DNA from: Sphaerolaimus hirsutus
Lineage: Eukaryota; Nematoda; Chromadorea; Monhysterida; Sphaerolaimidae
Assembly (NCBI GenBank): GCA_964036195.1
Contig: OZ038450.1
Location: 24,581,208 to 24,645,207, forward strand
Length of the DNA stretch: 64,000 nt
Direction of reading: 5' to 3'
In this document: piece after piece, positions 24,801 to 39,800 of the stretch
How the letters are laid out: each line of letters opens with the position of its first letter
How positions within the stretch are numbered: position 1 is the first letter of the stretch
Position numbers and translations under genes: made by a program
Notes under the pieces: generated by a model
The model's database searches: none
The model's input: the letters and a program-made list of their open reading frames with translations, nothing else
Told to the model about the DNA's origin: nothing

Positions 24801-27800
24801 TTTCTATCAACTCATTACACAAAAAATGCTTTATGAACGTAATAAAGTGCATTTTTGTTCAAATTGATCATATTCCATAAAGGGGGAATAAATATTTTTT
24901 CCTTCTTCTTCTTCTCAGGGGGGAATTATGCAAGGGCGGAACTATTCAGGGGGGAATTATTCAAGCAAACACGGTATGTTGAATGTGCTGATTGAAAAGT
25001 AAAATGCAGGAAACGCAGTTTTAAACTTAATCAAATTTTTAGCTTTGGAATGGGAAATTAGGCTTTAGCTTTGTCTACCAAGGAGTATGAAAAAAATTGT
25101 CAGCAAAGTTACATATTAGTGCAACAATACCATGCTTGAATTTGATACACTGCACGAATCCTATGCTATTATAAGAAAGTTGAGAAAAAAATAGTGCCAT
25201 GTTTCCAAATAAGCTAATGCACCATCATAATGATTAATGGCATATTTACTTATGGCACCAATGAAAAAATGGGCTTTTAGAACAAAATCTAAAATAATTT
25301 TATAGCCTTGGTGACCCGCAAATTGAAGCAAAATTAAAAATTTCACCTCAAAAACAGTGCCAGGAGTGCCGACCCAGCGCCAAAATCTTATTACAGACGA
25401 TGTTGCCAATGAAAATCCAGATAATTTTTGTACCGCCTGTTCACCTGCCCAACCGTCGAATAAAACGCCCAGGTAGAATTCATCCCCTGAAAAACAATAC
25501 AATAATGTTACATTACTTTCTTAGAACTTTTTATTCAGAGCCTAAAAGTGGTCACAAACTAGAACTGAAAAGTTTGCAATGCAATGTTCCTGGTGAGTTG
25601 AAAAACTCGAATGTACTGATGAGTGACAATATTTACACTGATGGGAAATATCGCCAAGAACAACAAAAATACCGCATTTTCTCGAAATACCACCAGGGGG
25701 TTTATTTTTAGAAATTTTGAGAAGGAGGGGTATTTCGAGGCTGGTTTCCTCAGTTCAAAAACACCTGGGGGTATTTCGAGGGTGGCGGTAAATTCAAGGG
25801 GGGTATTTCGAGGAAATACGGTATGTAATTGACATGGTGTCTGATTCGCCAAAATCCAACAATAATGTGTTGTTAAAATAACAACACTTACCAGTTTATA
25901 GCCGAATTTCCTCAAATCTGTTAGAAACATATTTGAGTTTGCCAGAATGAATAATTTCAGAGCTCCGCCTACACTAGTTTACGGGCTTTCCATTCCGGTG
26001 AACTCAAATGTATAAAGAATAATTCCCCAGTTTTAGAAATTCAGCAATAACGGAATAAAAAAACGAGAACCCCCCACCCCCCAAAGAAAAGAAGAAATAA
26101 AAAAACACCCCCCAATTAAACCCACCCGGAGTCGCTTTGCACCCAGTCAACCTGTGGCCTAACCTCCCACTAGTAACATGAAATTCCCTCCTTTTTATTT
26201 CCACATCAAATTCTTGCGGGTCGGGTACAGATAAATCGCAGCACCTTTCATCGGTGATAAAACCGCGCACGCATTCGACTAGATACTGTATATGCAGTCC
26301 CGGAACATGTGAAAGACTGTGTAAAATGTCAAATGTCATGTAAAATGTGAAATGTCATGTAAAATGCACTTTCAAGTGTCCAATGTTAAGCAAAGTGTCA
26401 AAAGTCATGTAAAATGCCTTGTAAAATCTCAGAAATTATGTAAAGTGTTAAGAGTCAAAATGCACTGTAAAATGGCAACTGGGTAGATTTTTTACAATTA
26501 CCGTATTACCTCGAATTATCCCCCCCCTTGAATTAACCCCCCCCTCGAATTAACCCCCCCTCAAAATGGGCTGGGGAAATAATAAACCCCCCCCTCGAAA
26601 TACCCCCCCCCCTTCGGAATGATGTACGTCATGTACATAATAAATACGTCATGTACGCAATGTACATGATGTATATTACTGTTAATTTGCATTGCAGCTA
26701 CACATAGAGTAGTTTGTGTAGCTATCTACGTTTTTATGTCCAAATATATCCTGTTTGGAAACATTTATTACCTATTTTGGGTACGCAAATGCCTACTATT
26801 TACTACGATCCTTACGAAAATTTCTGACGAAATAATAAACCCCCCCCCTCGAATAAACCCCCCCCTCGAATTAACCCCCCCTCAAATTTTGCTGGCGAAA
26901 TAATAAACCCCCATGGGGGTATTTCGAGGTAATACGGTAATTTTACATGACTTTAGACACTTTGCATGACACATGACATTTTACACGGTCATTTACAGGG
27001 TCTGGGACTGGTACCTGTAGGCAGCAGTGAGCCGTTCCAGGGGGGATTGTAGAGGCTGGGATTAGAATTGGGGTGTCTGCAATTTTAGGGGAGGGAATGT
27101 GATTTTTATGGTTACCGTATAAACTTGAATAAACCCGCTTCCGACGGAAGACCCACAAATGTGAGGGAGAAATTATCCCCCCGGAAATTAATGTGAGCAC
27201 AGAAATTATAAATGTAGCGTCACGAGATGACACCCCCCCCCCCAATCAAACCTCCTCAACGTTTTCTGGTTATCTAATAAACCAGCCGAGGGTATTTCCA
27301 CAATATGGGGTGGGGATCACTATTCAGGTATTTACAGTGCTGGGTAAAAGCGATCAATGCTAAAGCATTTTGAAGCATTTACAAATGAAATGAACATGTA
27401 AACTACAGTATACTCGGCAGACACAATACTCTACAAACAGATAGGAGTTATGTCTTCGGCTGGCAGACGGCCAGCCGAGAACTTATGGAAGGCGTGATGG
27501 CGAGAGATGATGATGAGGACGAAAGTGATCACGTCATGATTAGGGTGTCAAAAAAAATTTTTTACGGAAAATGGAAACGGAAAAAAATTTTCAGCGGCCG
27601 GAAAACGGAAATGGAAAAATCAAAATTTGCACGGAAATGGAAAAGCTGGCTGAAATTTTGCTGGAAAACGGATAAAATTTGCTTAAATTTTGCTGTAAGT
27701 GGAAAAAATTTGCAGTAATTTTGCTGGAAACTGAAAAAATTTTACATCATTGACAATCTGCATGAATTTTTACTAGTTTGGCTGATCAGAAAACAGAAAG

Positions 27801-30800
27801 ATGAGCCAGAAAAAGGTAAAATGAGGCGGAAAAATGGAAAATTGAGGCAAAAAATGGAAAAAAAGGTGGAAAAACTGGAAATTGAGGCAGAAAACAGAAA
27901 GAGGCAGAAAAACTGAAAGTTTAGCCGGAAAACGGAAAATGAGCCGGAAAAACGGAAACAGAAAAAAAGTTGCCAGAAACGGAATGGAAAATGGAGAAAA
28001 AAATTCAGCAGCCGGAAAACAGAAAAAATTTGCCTGCGGAAAACGGAAACGGAAAACGGAAAATGGAAATTTGACACCCTAGTCATGATGGAGTGTTTCC
28101 TCCGGGAAAATGTATGACGTAATGTCATCCGAGTATACACAAAACGAACTAGGACAAGCCTTGAAGTTGACAACGATATTGTCGATAAACACAAATTCCT
28201 TCCGGTCGCCGGTGAACCCATCTGCAACCAGCATAATCTGCGTGTCTACTTGCCATGCAATTTTGGTCCAATTATGTACGATTGCTTTGTCTTAAAATTG
28301 AATTTGAAGGGATGGATTCCGTTCGGTTCATAGTTGATTTTTTCATCCTACCTTTTCATGCATTATCAACCATACATGCCGTATATCCTTGAATACGCCC
28401 CGTTAAATGACTCCACAGTAAAACAATTCTGATGAAAAAATAACTCCCCTGGCCCTGGGGACTTAATCGAGGATATAGGTAAAGTAAATACCGCATTACC
28501 TCGAAATACCCCCAGGGGGTTTATTATTTCGCCAGCAAAATTTGAGGGGGGATAATTCGAGGTGGGGTTTATTTGAGGGGGGGTCTATTATTTCGCCAGA
28601 AATTTTCGGAAATTCCCCATACGCAGACGTAGAAAAATCAAACAATTACATAGATGTATATTTGTTTATAGGCATATATAACTGTATATGCACAAAAACC
28701 CTTCCCTAACGTCACTTAATCATCAGTTTTGACGTGTGTTCTGCATTGTACAGATCACAAACTGCGGTATCTGTCATGTACGTTCACGTTACACTCAATT
28801 TTAGGGGGGGGGGGGGGGGGTATTTCGAGGGGGGGTTTATTGGTTCCTCAGCCGAAATTTAGAGGGGGGGGGGGTATTTCGAGGGGGGGGGGTTAATTCG
28901 AGGTAATACGGTACATGCCAAACAACCCTACCGAACATACTGTTTACCGAGAAAAACTCATTCCAGTCAACTCGAATGTATTCAAAACTGGTCAACCGAC
29001 TGGTTCAAGATTTATAAGTTGACTAAATTTTCCATTAGTGAACAAGTGTATCCAACGACGAATAAATACACACACAAAAACAGCCCCCCCCCCCAAAAAA
29101 AAAAACGCACCTCAAACGCCTCACCAGGGGGCAAAACTAAATGCGCGGGGCCTGGGTTCTGTTTTTTTTCAATGTCAACTAGTTGACACGCGAGTTGCGG
29201 GTGCAACTCGGGGTGGTTGAAAAAAGCTCCGCGGATGCACGCGCGAAGTTTCGCACCCGGCGTCAGCCAGTGACTGCGGGTGGGTACTTTTGGGTATTCG
29301 TGGGTACTTTGAACCTACACTAGTGCTGTGAAAACGCCTCACTCACTGAAAAGACACAGTAACTGGAGATGCGGCGCAGATAATTGGACAAGAAATCAAA
29401 ATTGCTTCAGATTTTGGCCCGTGTCCTTGCCCGCCCAGAAAGAAAAACTTGTGATCTGTAAAAATAAACAATTTGAAGTAAAAACTGGGAAAAAGTTTCA
29501 ACTTTTTCAATAAAAAATCACCAAGTGCAAAAAACTCACGCGGCAAAATGCCAGTGCCAAACCAGTATTCAAAATCGATCAATCTGCCCAGTTTTTGACC
29601 GTCCAAAATGAGAAAGTTCAATCGATCCACTTTTGGGTTGGCATTCTTCCAACAACAAGGCAAATCCACATCACAATCTAAGTCTCCGGGGTAAAAAGTG
29701 CCCAAACCAAAAAGTTTATCATATACTGTAAAAAAATTGTGTAAAATTTTAGATGAAAGTTTTTCAGTGGGGACAGTGACTTTTTATTTGTGAAGGGTTA
29801 TTATTTGTAAAATGACAATGAGTTATGTGAAATAAACTCGGCAGACATGAAAGGAATCAGTGATTCGGCCCTTACGTACCAATTTTAAATTTCGTTAAAA
29901 TTGTTAAGTTAATTTTGAATTTGAATGAATGCATTCCAATCGATTCATGGTAAATCTTATTCAATCCGACGTTTTATGCGAGAACATGATAAACTGAACA
30001 CGCATATTGTCATATGAAAGCAGATAACAAGGTATTTTATTGTAACAGCCCGGACAAATTCCAACAAAAAGGTACGTATGTGTGCGTGCGATTGAACAAG
30101 GGAAGAACGACCCTGTACACTGTACACCACTAGCTAAATCTGGATCGTTTTGAAAATCTAAAAATTGCTCTGAATAACATAAAATGCTCACTATGTTCGT
30201 AATAATAAGAAATTATCGTAAATTTATCAAGTGTAGATCTTAAATTCAAATTTCGACGGTGACGTTCAGTTATCTAATTGAAAAATTTGTTGATGGTCAT
30301 CCCTACGCATGAAATACGAGTGTCAATAACAATGAAATTGGGTTAGAATGGCACTTGTACAAAAATTCGTTAGACCATTGACTCGCATAATGTCTGCCGA
30401 GTATAACAGTTAAATTTTAAGAGTCGAGTTAAAAGTTAAAAGTTGAGTAAAAGGTTAAAAGGTGAGTTAAAAGTTGAGTTAAGAGTTGCGAGTTAAGAGA
30501 CAAGTGTAAAATGATGGTAAAATAAATAAATAAATACAAATGTGAGATTAGTATCGATACCGCTGTTCGTTGGCATGGTGCCAATGTTGAATGCACGACA
30601 TTTAAAAATAACGTATCCAAAAAAATTATCGCTAAAGAAAAAAATCGCGGAACAGTGTTGCAAAATGGCGTTCACTATACACTTTTGTTTGATTTAGACG
30701 GAAGCATTTTTTTAATAGGCCCTCATTTTCGGTTCCGAAATTGCAACGCAACTGGTGAATAGTGATGTAAAGGCACCGGGGCACCGGTGCCCCGGTGCTG

Positions 30801-33800
30801 GGCACTGAAGGGCACCAGCACCGGTGCTGGTGCGGTGCCATTGCAATCTTCAGGGGTGCCATGCCGGTGCCGGTGCCATTTTTTTCAGAATAGCACCGGT
30901 GCCGGTGCGGTGCGGTGCCATTTTTTTGCCGGTGCCAAAGGTGCTAGCACCAGGGCCAAAGTAAAAGGCACCAGAAAGGCACCGGCCAAGGCTTCATGTG
31001 CTGCGCAATTTTGTCCATAGTATGTGCTTATTCATATTTCAAAAAAACAGCGATATATTTACCCAACCGCTTTTGCCTATTTTGTAAACCTCCCATCAAA
31101 TAAATATACCTACTGTGAAATCCATTATACCCGATACGTGATCTGATGAGCGAATCTAAAATTTTGTTGAATTTTAAATCATTTTCATATTTTTTATTTC
31201 TCTTACTTTTTTGTTCAAAATTTGTTGTCAGTTTATGACAGAGATAGTTCCATTCTCTGTACAGCAACGACTCCGATCAGTAGACAATAGTGGCTATGGA
31301 CATTGTAGTGAATGAAATATTTTATCTTTCATTTGTAATCATTGTAATTGCTTCATAAAAGTGATTGCCACATCATTCTGATCATTTTAAGTGCTCAACC
31401 ATCATAATCGGTTGAAAATTCATGGAAATATGCACTTCCAAATGTGAGACCACTGAGAAACTGCCCGATATTTACTACAGAAATTCCAGCCCGGTGCGGT
31501 GCCTTTCGGTGCTAGCACCGGCAACCCGCCGGTGCCCTTCGGTGCCGGTGCCATTTTTTCCAAAAGGCACCGGTGCCGGTGCGGTGCGGTGCCATTTTCT
31601 GGCCGGTGCCCCAGGGTGCCAGGTGCCCTTTTCATGCGTTGGCAAAGGTGCCGGTGCGGTGCGGTGCCATTTTTCCCGGTGCCTTTAACATCACTACTGG
31701 TGAATCGTTGCCTTCCGCTCAAATTCCTCCGAGTCAAGAACAACGCTCTCAAGATACGAATTCATTTTTTCTTTTCTTTTTTAATTTACATTTTTCCCAT
31801 TTGTCATTTAAATCAACTTTTAACTCACCTTTTAACTTTTTCTCAACTCTTAACTCAACTTTTAACTCGACTTTTAACCTTTCACTCAACTCTTAACATT
31901 TAACTCAACTTTTAAATCAGCTCTTAAATTTCAACTTTTCTCTTAAACTTTCACTTTACTCTTAACTCGCCATTTGTAATTTTACTCAACTCTTATGTTT
32001 TAACTCTTAACTTGTCCACTTGCAAAATGAGAAGTGAGAAGTGAAATGGCAAATGCGAAGTGAAATGAGAAGTGAGAAGTGAATTGAGAAGGCCCTGACC
32101 CAAGATAGGGTGGGTCTGAAAAAAGGCACATTTTTCGATCTTTTTCGCTGTCGCTCCGAGCGTGCAAACTTTGCAGCGCTATAACTCTACCATTTCATGA
32201 CCGATTTTGATCGTTTAACCCTTAAAATGATGCAGAACACCTGCAGATTCCATTTTTGTAGTCGTATTAGTGTTGTCTAAATTCCGTATGCCAATTTGAC
32301 CCGGTTTTTCAACACTAAAAATAAATTTTTCTGAACATGCTATCAAATACTTTAGACGACGAGAACTCATATAAAACAAAAATGAGTTCAATATATCTTT
32401 CCAATCAAAAGTTATAGCGTGTCAAACTTTCCCTCCCATCCACATAAATACCGTAAATCCTCGAATAAGTCCCCGGGGGAGTTATTTTTTCCTCAGAATT
32501 TTTTGAGGGGGGACTTATTCGAGGGGGGGAGTTATTTCTTCATCGGAATATTGAATAAAATACTTGATCAGTATATCATCTGAATGGGGTTAAGTAGGCT
32601 GCATAAACGTGTGAGCCAGAATAGAAATCCCGTAATTCATGCAATAAAATCAATGCTAGTGTGCATAAACTGCAAAATAATGAATGCTTTTAATGATCAT
32701 ATACATACATACGTTTTTTATACGTGGACTTTGTTCCCACCCACAAAAGAGGGGGGAGTTATTCGAGGGGGGGAGTTATTTTTTCCTCAGTCAGTTTACA
32801 GGGGGGAGTTATTCGAGGGGGGAGTTATTCGAGGGGGGACTTATTCGAGGATTTACGGTAACCACATAAAGAACAAAGCAAAGAACAAAGCAAAGAACTT
32901 CAAAACTCCATATCTCGACCATTTCTCAGCCGATTTTCACCAACAAATACTTAAAATGATCAGAATAACATGGGAATATCGTTTTTATTATCAGTTTATC
33001 TGTATGCACTTTCATTATGGTAATTTCATTCAAGAGTTCTGATTGTTTTCTTGTACGGTAGAACTTATAAAATACACAGATAATTCACAGACAAAAATTA
33101 TATCTCCATGTCATTTTGATCATTTTAAGTGTTCATTGGTGAAAATCGGCTGAGAAATGGTCAAGATATGGAGTTTTGAATTTGAATGCCTTGTTCTTTA
33201 CCTGGTTATTTATGTGGATGGGAGGGAATGTTTGACACGCTAAAACTTTTGATTGGAAAAAGCTATTGAAGTCATTTTTGTTTTATATGAGTTCTCGTCG
33301 TCTAAAGTATAAATATGATAGCATCTTCAAAAACAAAATTTACTCAAAATTTGGCATTCAGAAATTGGGTCAAATCGATATGACCGCAATTGTACTTCAT
33401 CCAAAATGACCTCAAAAATGGAATCTCCAAAGATTTTAGTTCATTTTAGAAGTTAAATTAACAAAATGGGGCGTGAAATAACGGAGTTATTGACATTCAA
33501 AGTTTGCGTGTTCAAGGCGACACCCGAAAAAAATCGAAAAATGTGCCATTCTTCAGACCCACCCTATCTCGGGTCAGGGGGGTCGTAGTAAATCGAATTC
33601 GATTTTCAATACCGCCCGACCTGAAACATCATTATGTTAAATTTTCGACAAATTTTGCCAAGTGGTTGCAGAGTTAAAACCATGCAAACTTTGGCGGACC
33701 CCCCACACCCTTAAAATGCTACCCCGAAAATCCCCTATGCCCCCCCCCCCCGCTGTGCACAGGGGATCCAATGAAACATGCAAGCGCATGTCACATTTTG

Positions 33801-36800
33801 TATCATTACACACGCCCATGCGCCCATGAAACACTTTGTATCATTACACACGCCCATGAAACAAGGGAATCCCGATCGGTAACCTTCCCGATCGGTAAGC
33901 TCTCGATCGGTAAGCCAAAGTATGGCGATCGGTAAGCCAAAGTGTGTCGATGGGTAAGCCGCAGGCAATTTTTATTTTTGACTCGATCGGTAAGCCACAG
34001 TGTATCGATTGTTAACCCGACTATCTTGATTGGTAAGCCGCGAGCGTACATATGTGTAATACATGGAATAATTACTGAGGTAAATATGTACAAACAATAC
34101 ATGAGGCAATTATGACTGGGCGCCTTTCATCAAATGTACAAACTGCGAAGACGCTCACTTCTGATAAAAAGGATTGGCTTGTTTTGTGTTGACAGGCCAT
34201 GGATGATATGCTCATCGGTTATTTTACCAAAAGTTGCAGCAGCCATAGCTGCTACCATAGCCAGTGGGGGGGGGGGTAAATAGATTAAATAGATTCAACA
34301 AAAATATGTAACAAATGTGAAACACAATAAAAATGATGCAACGAGCTATTGAATAACGTGCGTGTGGACACATCGCCGAAAAGTCTACTATCTTTCTGCC
34401 GCAACTAATTATTACGTATGTATTTTTATGCGTGTTGTATGTTTGTATTGCGGCTTACCGATCGAGACATTGGCTTTACAATTGATATACCATGGGTTAC
34501 CAATCGAGATACTTTGTTAGACTTTGTGTGGCTTACCCATCGACACACTTTGGCTTACCGATGGACATACTTTGGCTTACCGATCGAGAGCTTACCGATC
34601 GGGAAGGTTACCGATCGCTATACTCTCCATGAAACGCGCCGGTTTGATCATGAAACACACACACGCGCGGTGTCATAGCAAACCAATATTAACCATTATT
34701 CAACATTGTATTTTGTCTTAGATTTTCAACAGTGGTGAGGTTTGAAATGTACTAACATCATAGATATTTTGATTAACAAATTAACCATATTTCATACTGT
34801 ATTTGCGGTAACAAAGTTATTTGTGGTAACATAATGAATAATTTTAATATTACTAATTGGTCAAACAATGTCTAAACATTTTTTATACAGATTATCTATT
34901 GTAAATATTTTTGGTTGGATATTTGCTGTGCTACAGTTGATTGAGTCACTCCGATGAATTAATTGCTTATTTTGACACAATTAACACATCTAACAATGTT
35001 TACTGTGCATGTTTAACTATCATTTGGCATGCATGTAAATAGGTAATATAAAGCGCTGAAAATGGTTGATTATACTTACAAAATAAATAAGTAAATGCGA
35101 TGCGCGCACATACATTGCTATGACACCGCGCGCGTGTGTGTTTCATGAGCAAACCAGCGTGTTTCATGGGCGCATGGGCGGCGTGTTTCATGGGCGCATG
35201 GGCGTGTGTAATGATACAAAGTGTTTCATGGGCACGTGTGTGTGTGTAATGATACAAAATGTTTCATGCACTTGCATGTTTTGTGTAGCACTCTCGCTGT
35301 GCACAACGCCCAGAGTGTTACGCAGCTTTACGCGCCTCCGGTCAGTATGTTTGGTTGCAAAACCTTTGCAAAAATTTCACAAATGAAGTGACACTGACAG
35401 TAATGAAATGTACACTAGATTTGAACTGTTTGAATGTTGTGCCTTGGTGCACTTACTGAAATTCCGTTGCATGCACAGTTTTCTCCATTGAATTAGGTGC
35501 ATGCTGATTAGTTCTCCATGGTATAAAGTTGCCAAAATGGTGAAACATTACCAGCAATGGGAAATGCAGTGTGAGTGCATTTACACATTCCACATTTCAC
35601 ATATTTTACCAGTGGCCAGCATTCCTCCGATACTTGTAAGAACACTGCCCATCACTGGAGCAAATCTGTTCAATCAAGTGACTTTATGGCACTACTTACA
35701 AGGTTCAGTTGTAGCACTGTCAGAGGTTGTGTTTGCTGATGGTGTCTTGGTTGTAACTATGGTTTCAGTTTTTGGTGTGGTTGTGGTTGTGCTTGTAGTT
35801 GTGGTTGTGGTCATTAGCTAGCAATAATCAATTTTTTAGTACTTAAATTGAGAATAAAAAAATGTGGAATGATAAACCTTCCGCATTTGCAATTCATCTA
35901 TTCCACATGAGCCTTCCCATTTCCCAAAGTTTTCACAGATGAAAATGATCTGCATAAAAAAAATAAAACATGAATAAAACACAGACCAGTGCTTTTTCAA
36001 AACACTATTTGCTTGAAAAGGAAATATAATAGAGATAATTTAGAAAACCAGCTTTATTTGCAACACAGTTGACTTTGCCAGTTCTCCACAATTTACTTTT
36101 ATTGTATGGTCTTTTACACTTTCCAATGTACCAAGGACAATCCGCCCCAAATCTGCATGGTTTGGTTTGCTATGTTTCCGGTTACTCTGATTCCTGATGA
36201 AGAAAAAGTCTATTTCATGTGCCTGCCTTCAAGAAACATCACCTCATCACAGAGTTGCAAAAACGCATTTATGGTTACCTAAATCTATTTGGGTATTTAT
36301 CCTTACATTTACATTTATGGTTTAAAAAAATGCCATTACATTTTATTACGTTTTCCTGACCGAAATACATGGGTACTGGAGAAAACGTAAAAATATTATG
36401 TTTGTAATTCATAAAAGTTGAAACACTCTATATAACAATTGATTTTTGAGCCAATAGATTGTCAAAACTATACAGCGAGAATGATGTCTAACTATGTTCA
36501 GATGTAAATTAGACACAAAGAGTGGTAAAAAGTGGAAATGTCTCTTCCAACCACCACAAACAATGTGTTCAATTCAATTGAAAATCACTGATTCCAGTGA
36601 CCTTTTGTGTTTTTGGGTGGGAAATTGTAAAAATTGGGTTTTTGGATAGTCATTGCCGCCATAAAGCATTCCGTCCCTGACTTTTAGTGAAGTGGAATAG
36701 TGCCAGCATAAGGTTATAAGATAAAGCTAATACATTGTCAGTGATGTGTCACAACTGTTGAAGTATGTGGTACATTTTTAGTACAGCTTATATCACAGCT

Positions 36801-39800
36801 AGGAAGTACAGCTTATTGCGAAATAGCGTGAACAAATGGATGTTTTTTTACACACAAAATGTCTCAAAACCAATGAAAACAACCACCAATGGTAATAGAT
36901 ATGTGAAATTGTGCATATGCTTGCAAAAATTGCAAAATACCAAGCACATAGGTAAGTTCCAAAAAGTTGGCTGATGTTAAAAAAATGGTTTCGACCAACA
37001 CCCATGTTTAAAACACACACATTTTTTCATAAAACAATTAAAAAACATTGACCATCCCTAGACAATACAATGGATGTTTGTAATAAAAGAAACTAACTCA
37101 AAGAATTTACCCTGCGAACTTCCACACAATACCCTCAATCTCTGATACTGTGTAACTTGGAAGAACTGAAATGTGATTTTTGTGATAGCAGTGATGCCAC
37201 CAGGCAGATTGAGATCTACAGAAGCTGATCCACCAGGATAGAGGTAACAAGCCAAATATTGGGGGCTTGTAGTAGCTGAAGGAGTATTTGACAGTCTGTA
37301 TTTACACCATATAGCTAGGGTTCAAATGGGATCCCGATCCCGATCCCAATGCCAAATCCATAGTTGTTAAAATGTATTTACGTTTACTCAAAAAGTATGT
37401 ATACTCGAGTACTGAGTAAATACACTTACGTATACTTTGAAAAAAGTTCCTGTACTCGCATTTCCATATACTTTTTTATATACTCGAGTACAGAAAACAT
37501 ATTTCAGATAGGTTTTTTAGGCTTTTTCCAGGCATAGATGGGAAAAATGTAGAAAAAAAGTGTCAAATAGAGGAAAAATGTCAAGAATATCTGAAGATAG
37601 ACAAATAACACATGAACTAGTGAATTTGAAGGTTTAAATGGCGAAAAAGTTAAATTAGAAATTTTCAGTGAAACCTGAGACAAAAATTACTAAAAAATAC
37701 TTACGTTAACGTTTTCTCTGGGAAAAAGTATTTTACTCATGTTTACTCATGAGTAAAAGTTTTAACAACTCTGGCCGAATCCCAATTTTTTTTTGGATTT
37801 TGCAGTCCTGATCAGGGTTAGCATTCCAAAAATCGCTGGGAGATTTATATTTAAAAAATATAATTAAATATAAAAAATCTCTTAAGTTTTCTCCAGTTTT
37901 TTCCAGGAAGATTTAATTATATATTTTCGTGAGAAAAAAATATAATTAAATCTCTCATTTTTATTTATTTTTATTTTCTCAGCATTTTTTCAGAGAGAAT
38001 TAATTATATTTTATTGTTTGAGAGATTTTCTGAGATTATATGTAATTATATATTTTTTTGAAAATCACCCATTTCTTGGAACGCGGATCCCAGTATCGAA
38101 ACCCCCAGGTTCCGATCCCTATCCCGAAATCTCAAAAAAACGAATCTTGATCCGGATCCCAATCCTGAAAAGTCAATCCCATTTGAACCCTACATATAGC
38201 CCATATGTCGTGAACAGGGTTGGTTTTTTTAACATAATACATTTGCATACAAATTGTGATCAATAAAATAAAATAACACCATGTTACAAAAAAAATTACA
38301 AAAAGTAAAATTTGTAAAAAGAAATTTTACAAAAAATCTGAATCATGCATGCAAAACCAGTAAAAAATTATCATTAAGTGTCAAGTGTCAAGACAAATGT
38401 ACAGTAAAGTGCCAATTGTCATGCAAAATGTCAAGTGTAATGTCAAATGTCAAGCAAAGTGACAATTGTCATGACAAATGTCAGCAAAGTGGCCATTGTC
38501 ATGACAAATGTCACGCAAAGTGTAAATTGTTTATCCAAATCTTATGTTTTTGTATCCAAAGTTTATGTTTTGTATCTAAATTTTATTTTGTTTATATCCA
38601 AATGTCCACATAAGATTTGGATCCAAAACAAGACAAAAGATAAACCGAATATTTTCAAGAACAACTCACATGGACCAAAGGAAATGCCAGTCGAACGGTT
38701 GGCTAAACCTTTCGGTATTTTTTGTCTCCATTTTTGCAAACCCCAAGGTACACCATTTTTTGCAGGATTCACTTTCCAGCCATCACAAAAGTGATCAAAA
38801 TTGCATGACAGATCTGGGGAGAATTGAGTAGTTATGCGTGTCTCATGATACTATGTATATCAATCTGTACTACCGTATTTACTACCGTTTACTAGCGTTT
38901 ACTACTGTACTACCGTTTATAGCACCCCCCCGTGCATAACACCCGGGGTGTTATATAGTTTTATAGCACCCCGGGGGTGCTATAAAAGGTTTCAAAAAAT
39001 GGCTCGAATTGAATGGTTTAAATATTGTGTGTGGCGCCATTCATTGTAATTCCGGCGCGCACGCACATTTTTTTCCGTTGAATTAGCTGCACGCGGGAAC
39101 CAAAAAAATACGTAAAGACGTTTGTATTTAGAAAATGAAAAAACACGGAATTTCTATGCACTTATTTTGCTGTTTTTTGCTGTTTGAAAATTTGTCCATG
39201 TATAGCACCCCCATTGACCTACACCCGGGTGTTATACAAGTTTTAAAAAAGTTTGCTGAAAATTGCTCCTATCTTGTATAACCCCAGGGTGTTATAAACG
39301 TAGAAATACGGTAGTGCTTGCACCCTGTTTAGCACCAGCAATGTGGGGCACTGGTAGCTGCTCACCGTGTACATCATCGTGTGCCCACAGTATGCTGCCA
39401 CAAGGTAAAAATACCTAAGTAGATTTAAGTTTTAATAATGTTCATATTTTATTTTATTACATTCATGATTATTTGATGTGATAAAATTCCAAAACAATTT
39501 ATTTGCCTCTTCTCACTTGAGTTTTTCCCCTCTTGTATGAAGCACATTTCCCCAATTCAATTTGCTATTATTCCTCAAAAGGTGCTGCAATATATTCAAA
39601 TTATTGGTTTTGCCAACCCTAGTGCTGAGACTGATGACAGTGCAGCCGTGTCCCGTTCCAAGGATGTTTATGTTTGGCTGCACATTTGGTTCTCATCAAA
39701 ATGGGTTGTGCAGTGTGCTTGATATGATGCCTGTGGCTAGGGTGTCAAAAAAAAATTTTTACGGAAAATGGAAAACGGAAAGGTAAATTTTTTTCACTTT

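Noticed and set aside
27742..28227. 161-codon Phe/Ser-rich frame
   Set aside because: Runs through the GGAAAACGG array of the hAT element and its flanks; low complexity only.
33873..34620. GATCGGTAAGCC repeats resembling a CRISPR-like array
   Set aside because: Spacing is irregular, the units occur in both orientations as pairing arms, and the context is animal intronic DNA.
35520..35640. 23-nt microexon between exons 7 and 8 of gene B
   Set aside because: Possible splice sites exist, but its phases would break the good direct junction of exon 7 with exon 8.
35501..35821. 106-codon plus-strand frame with a Val-rich tail, membrane-like
   Set aside because: Reverse complement of the Thr-rich exon of gene B, which has good splice sites and matching phases.
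39530..39720. Possible extra exon with TKCAAKHKHPW, faintly like a gene A cassette
   Set aside because: Only a few residues agree, no DYCGGCNA core, and splice sites are poor.
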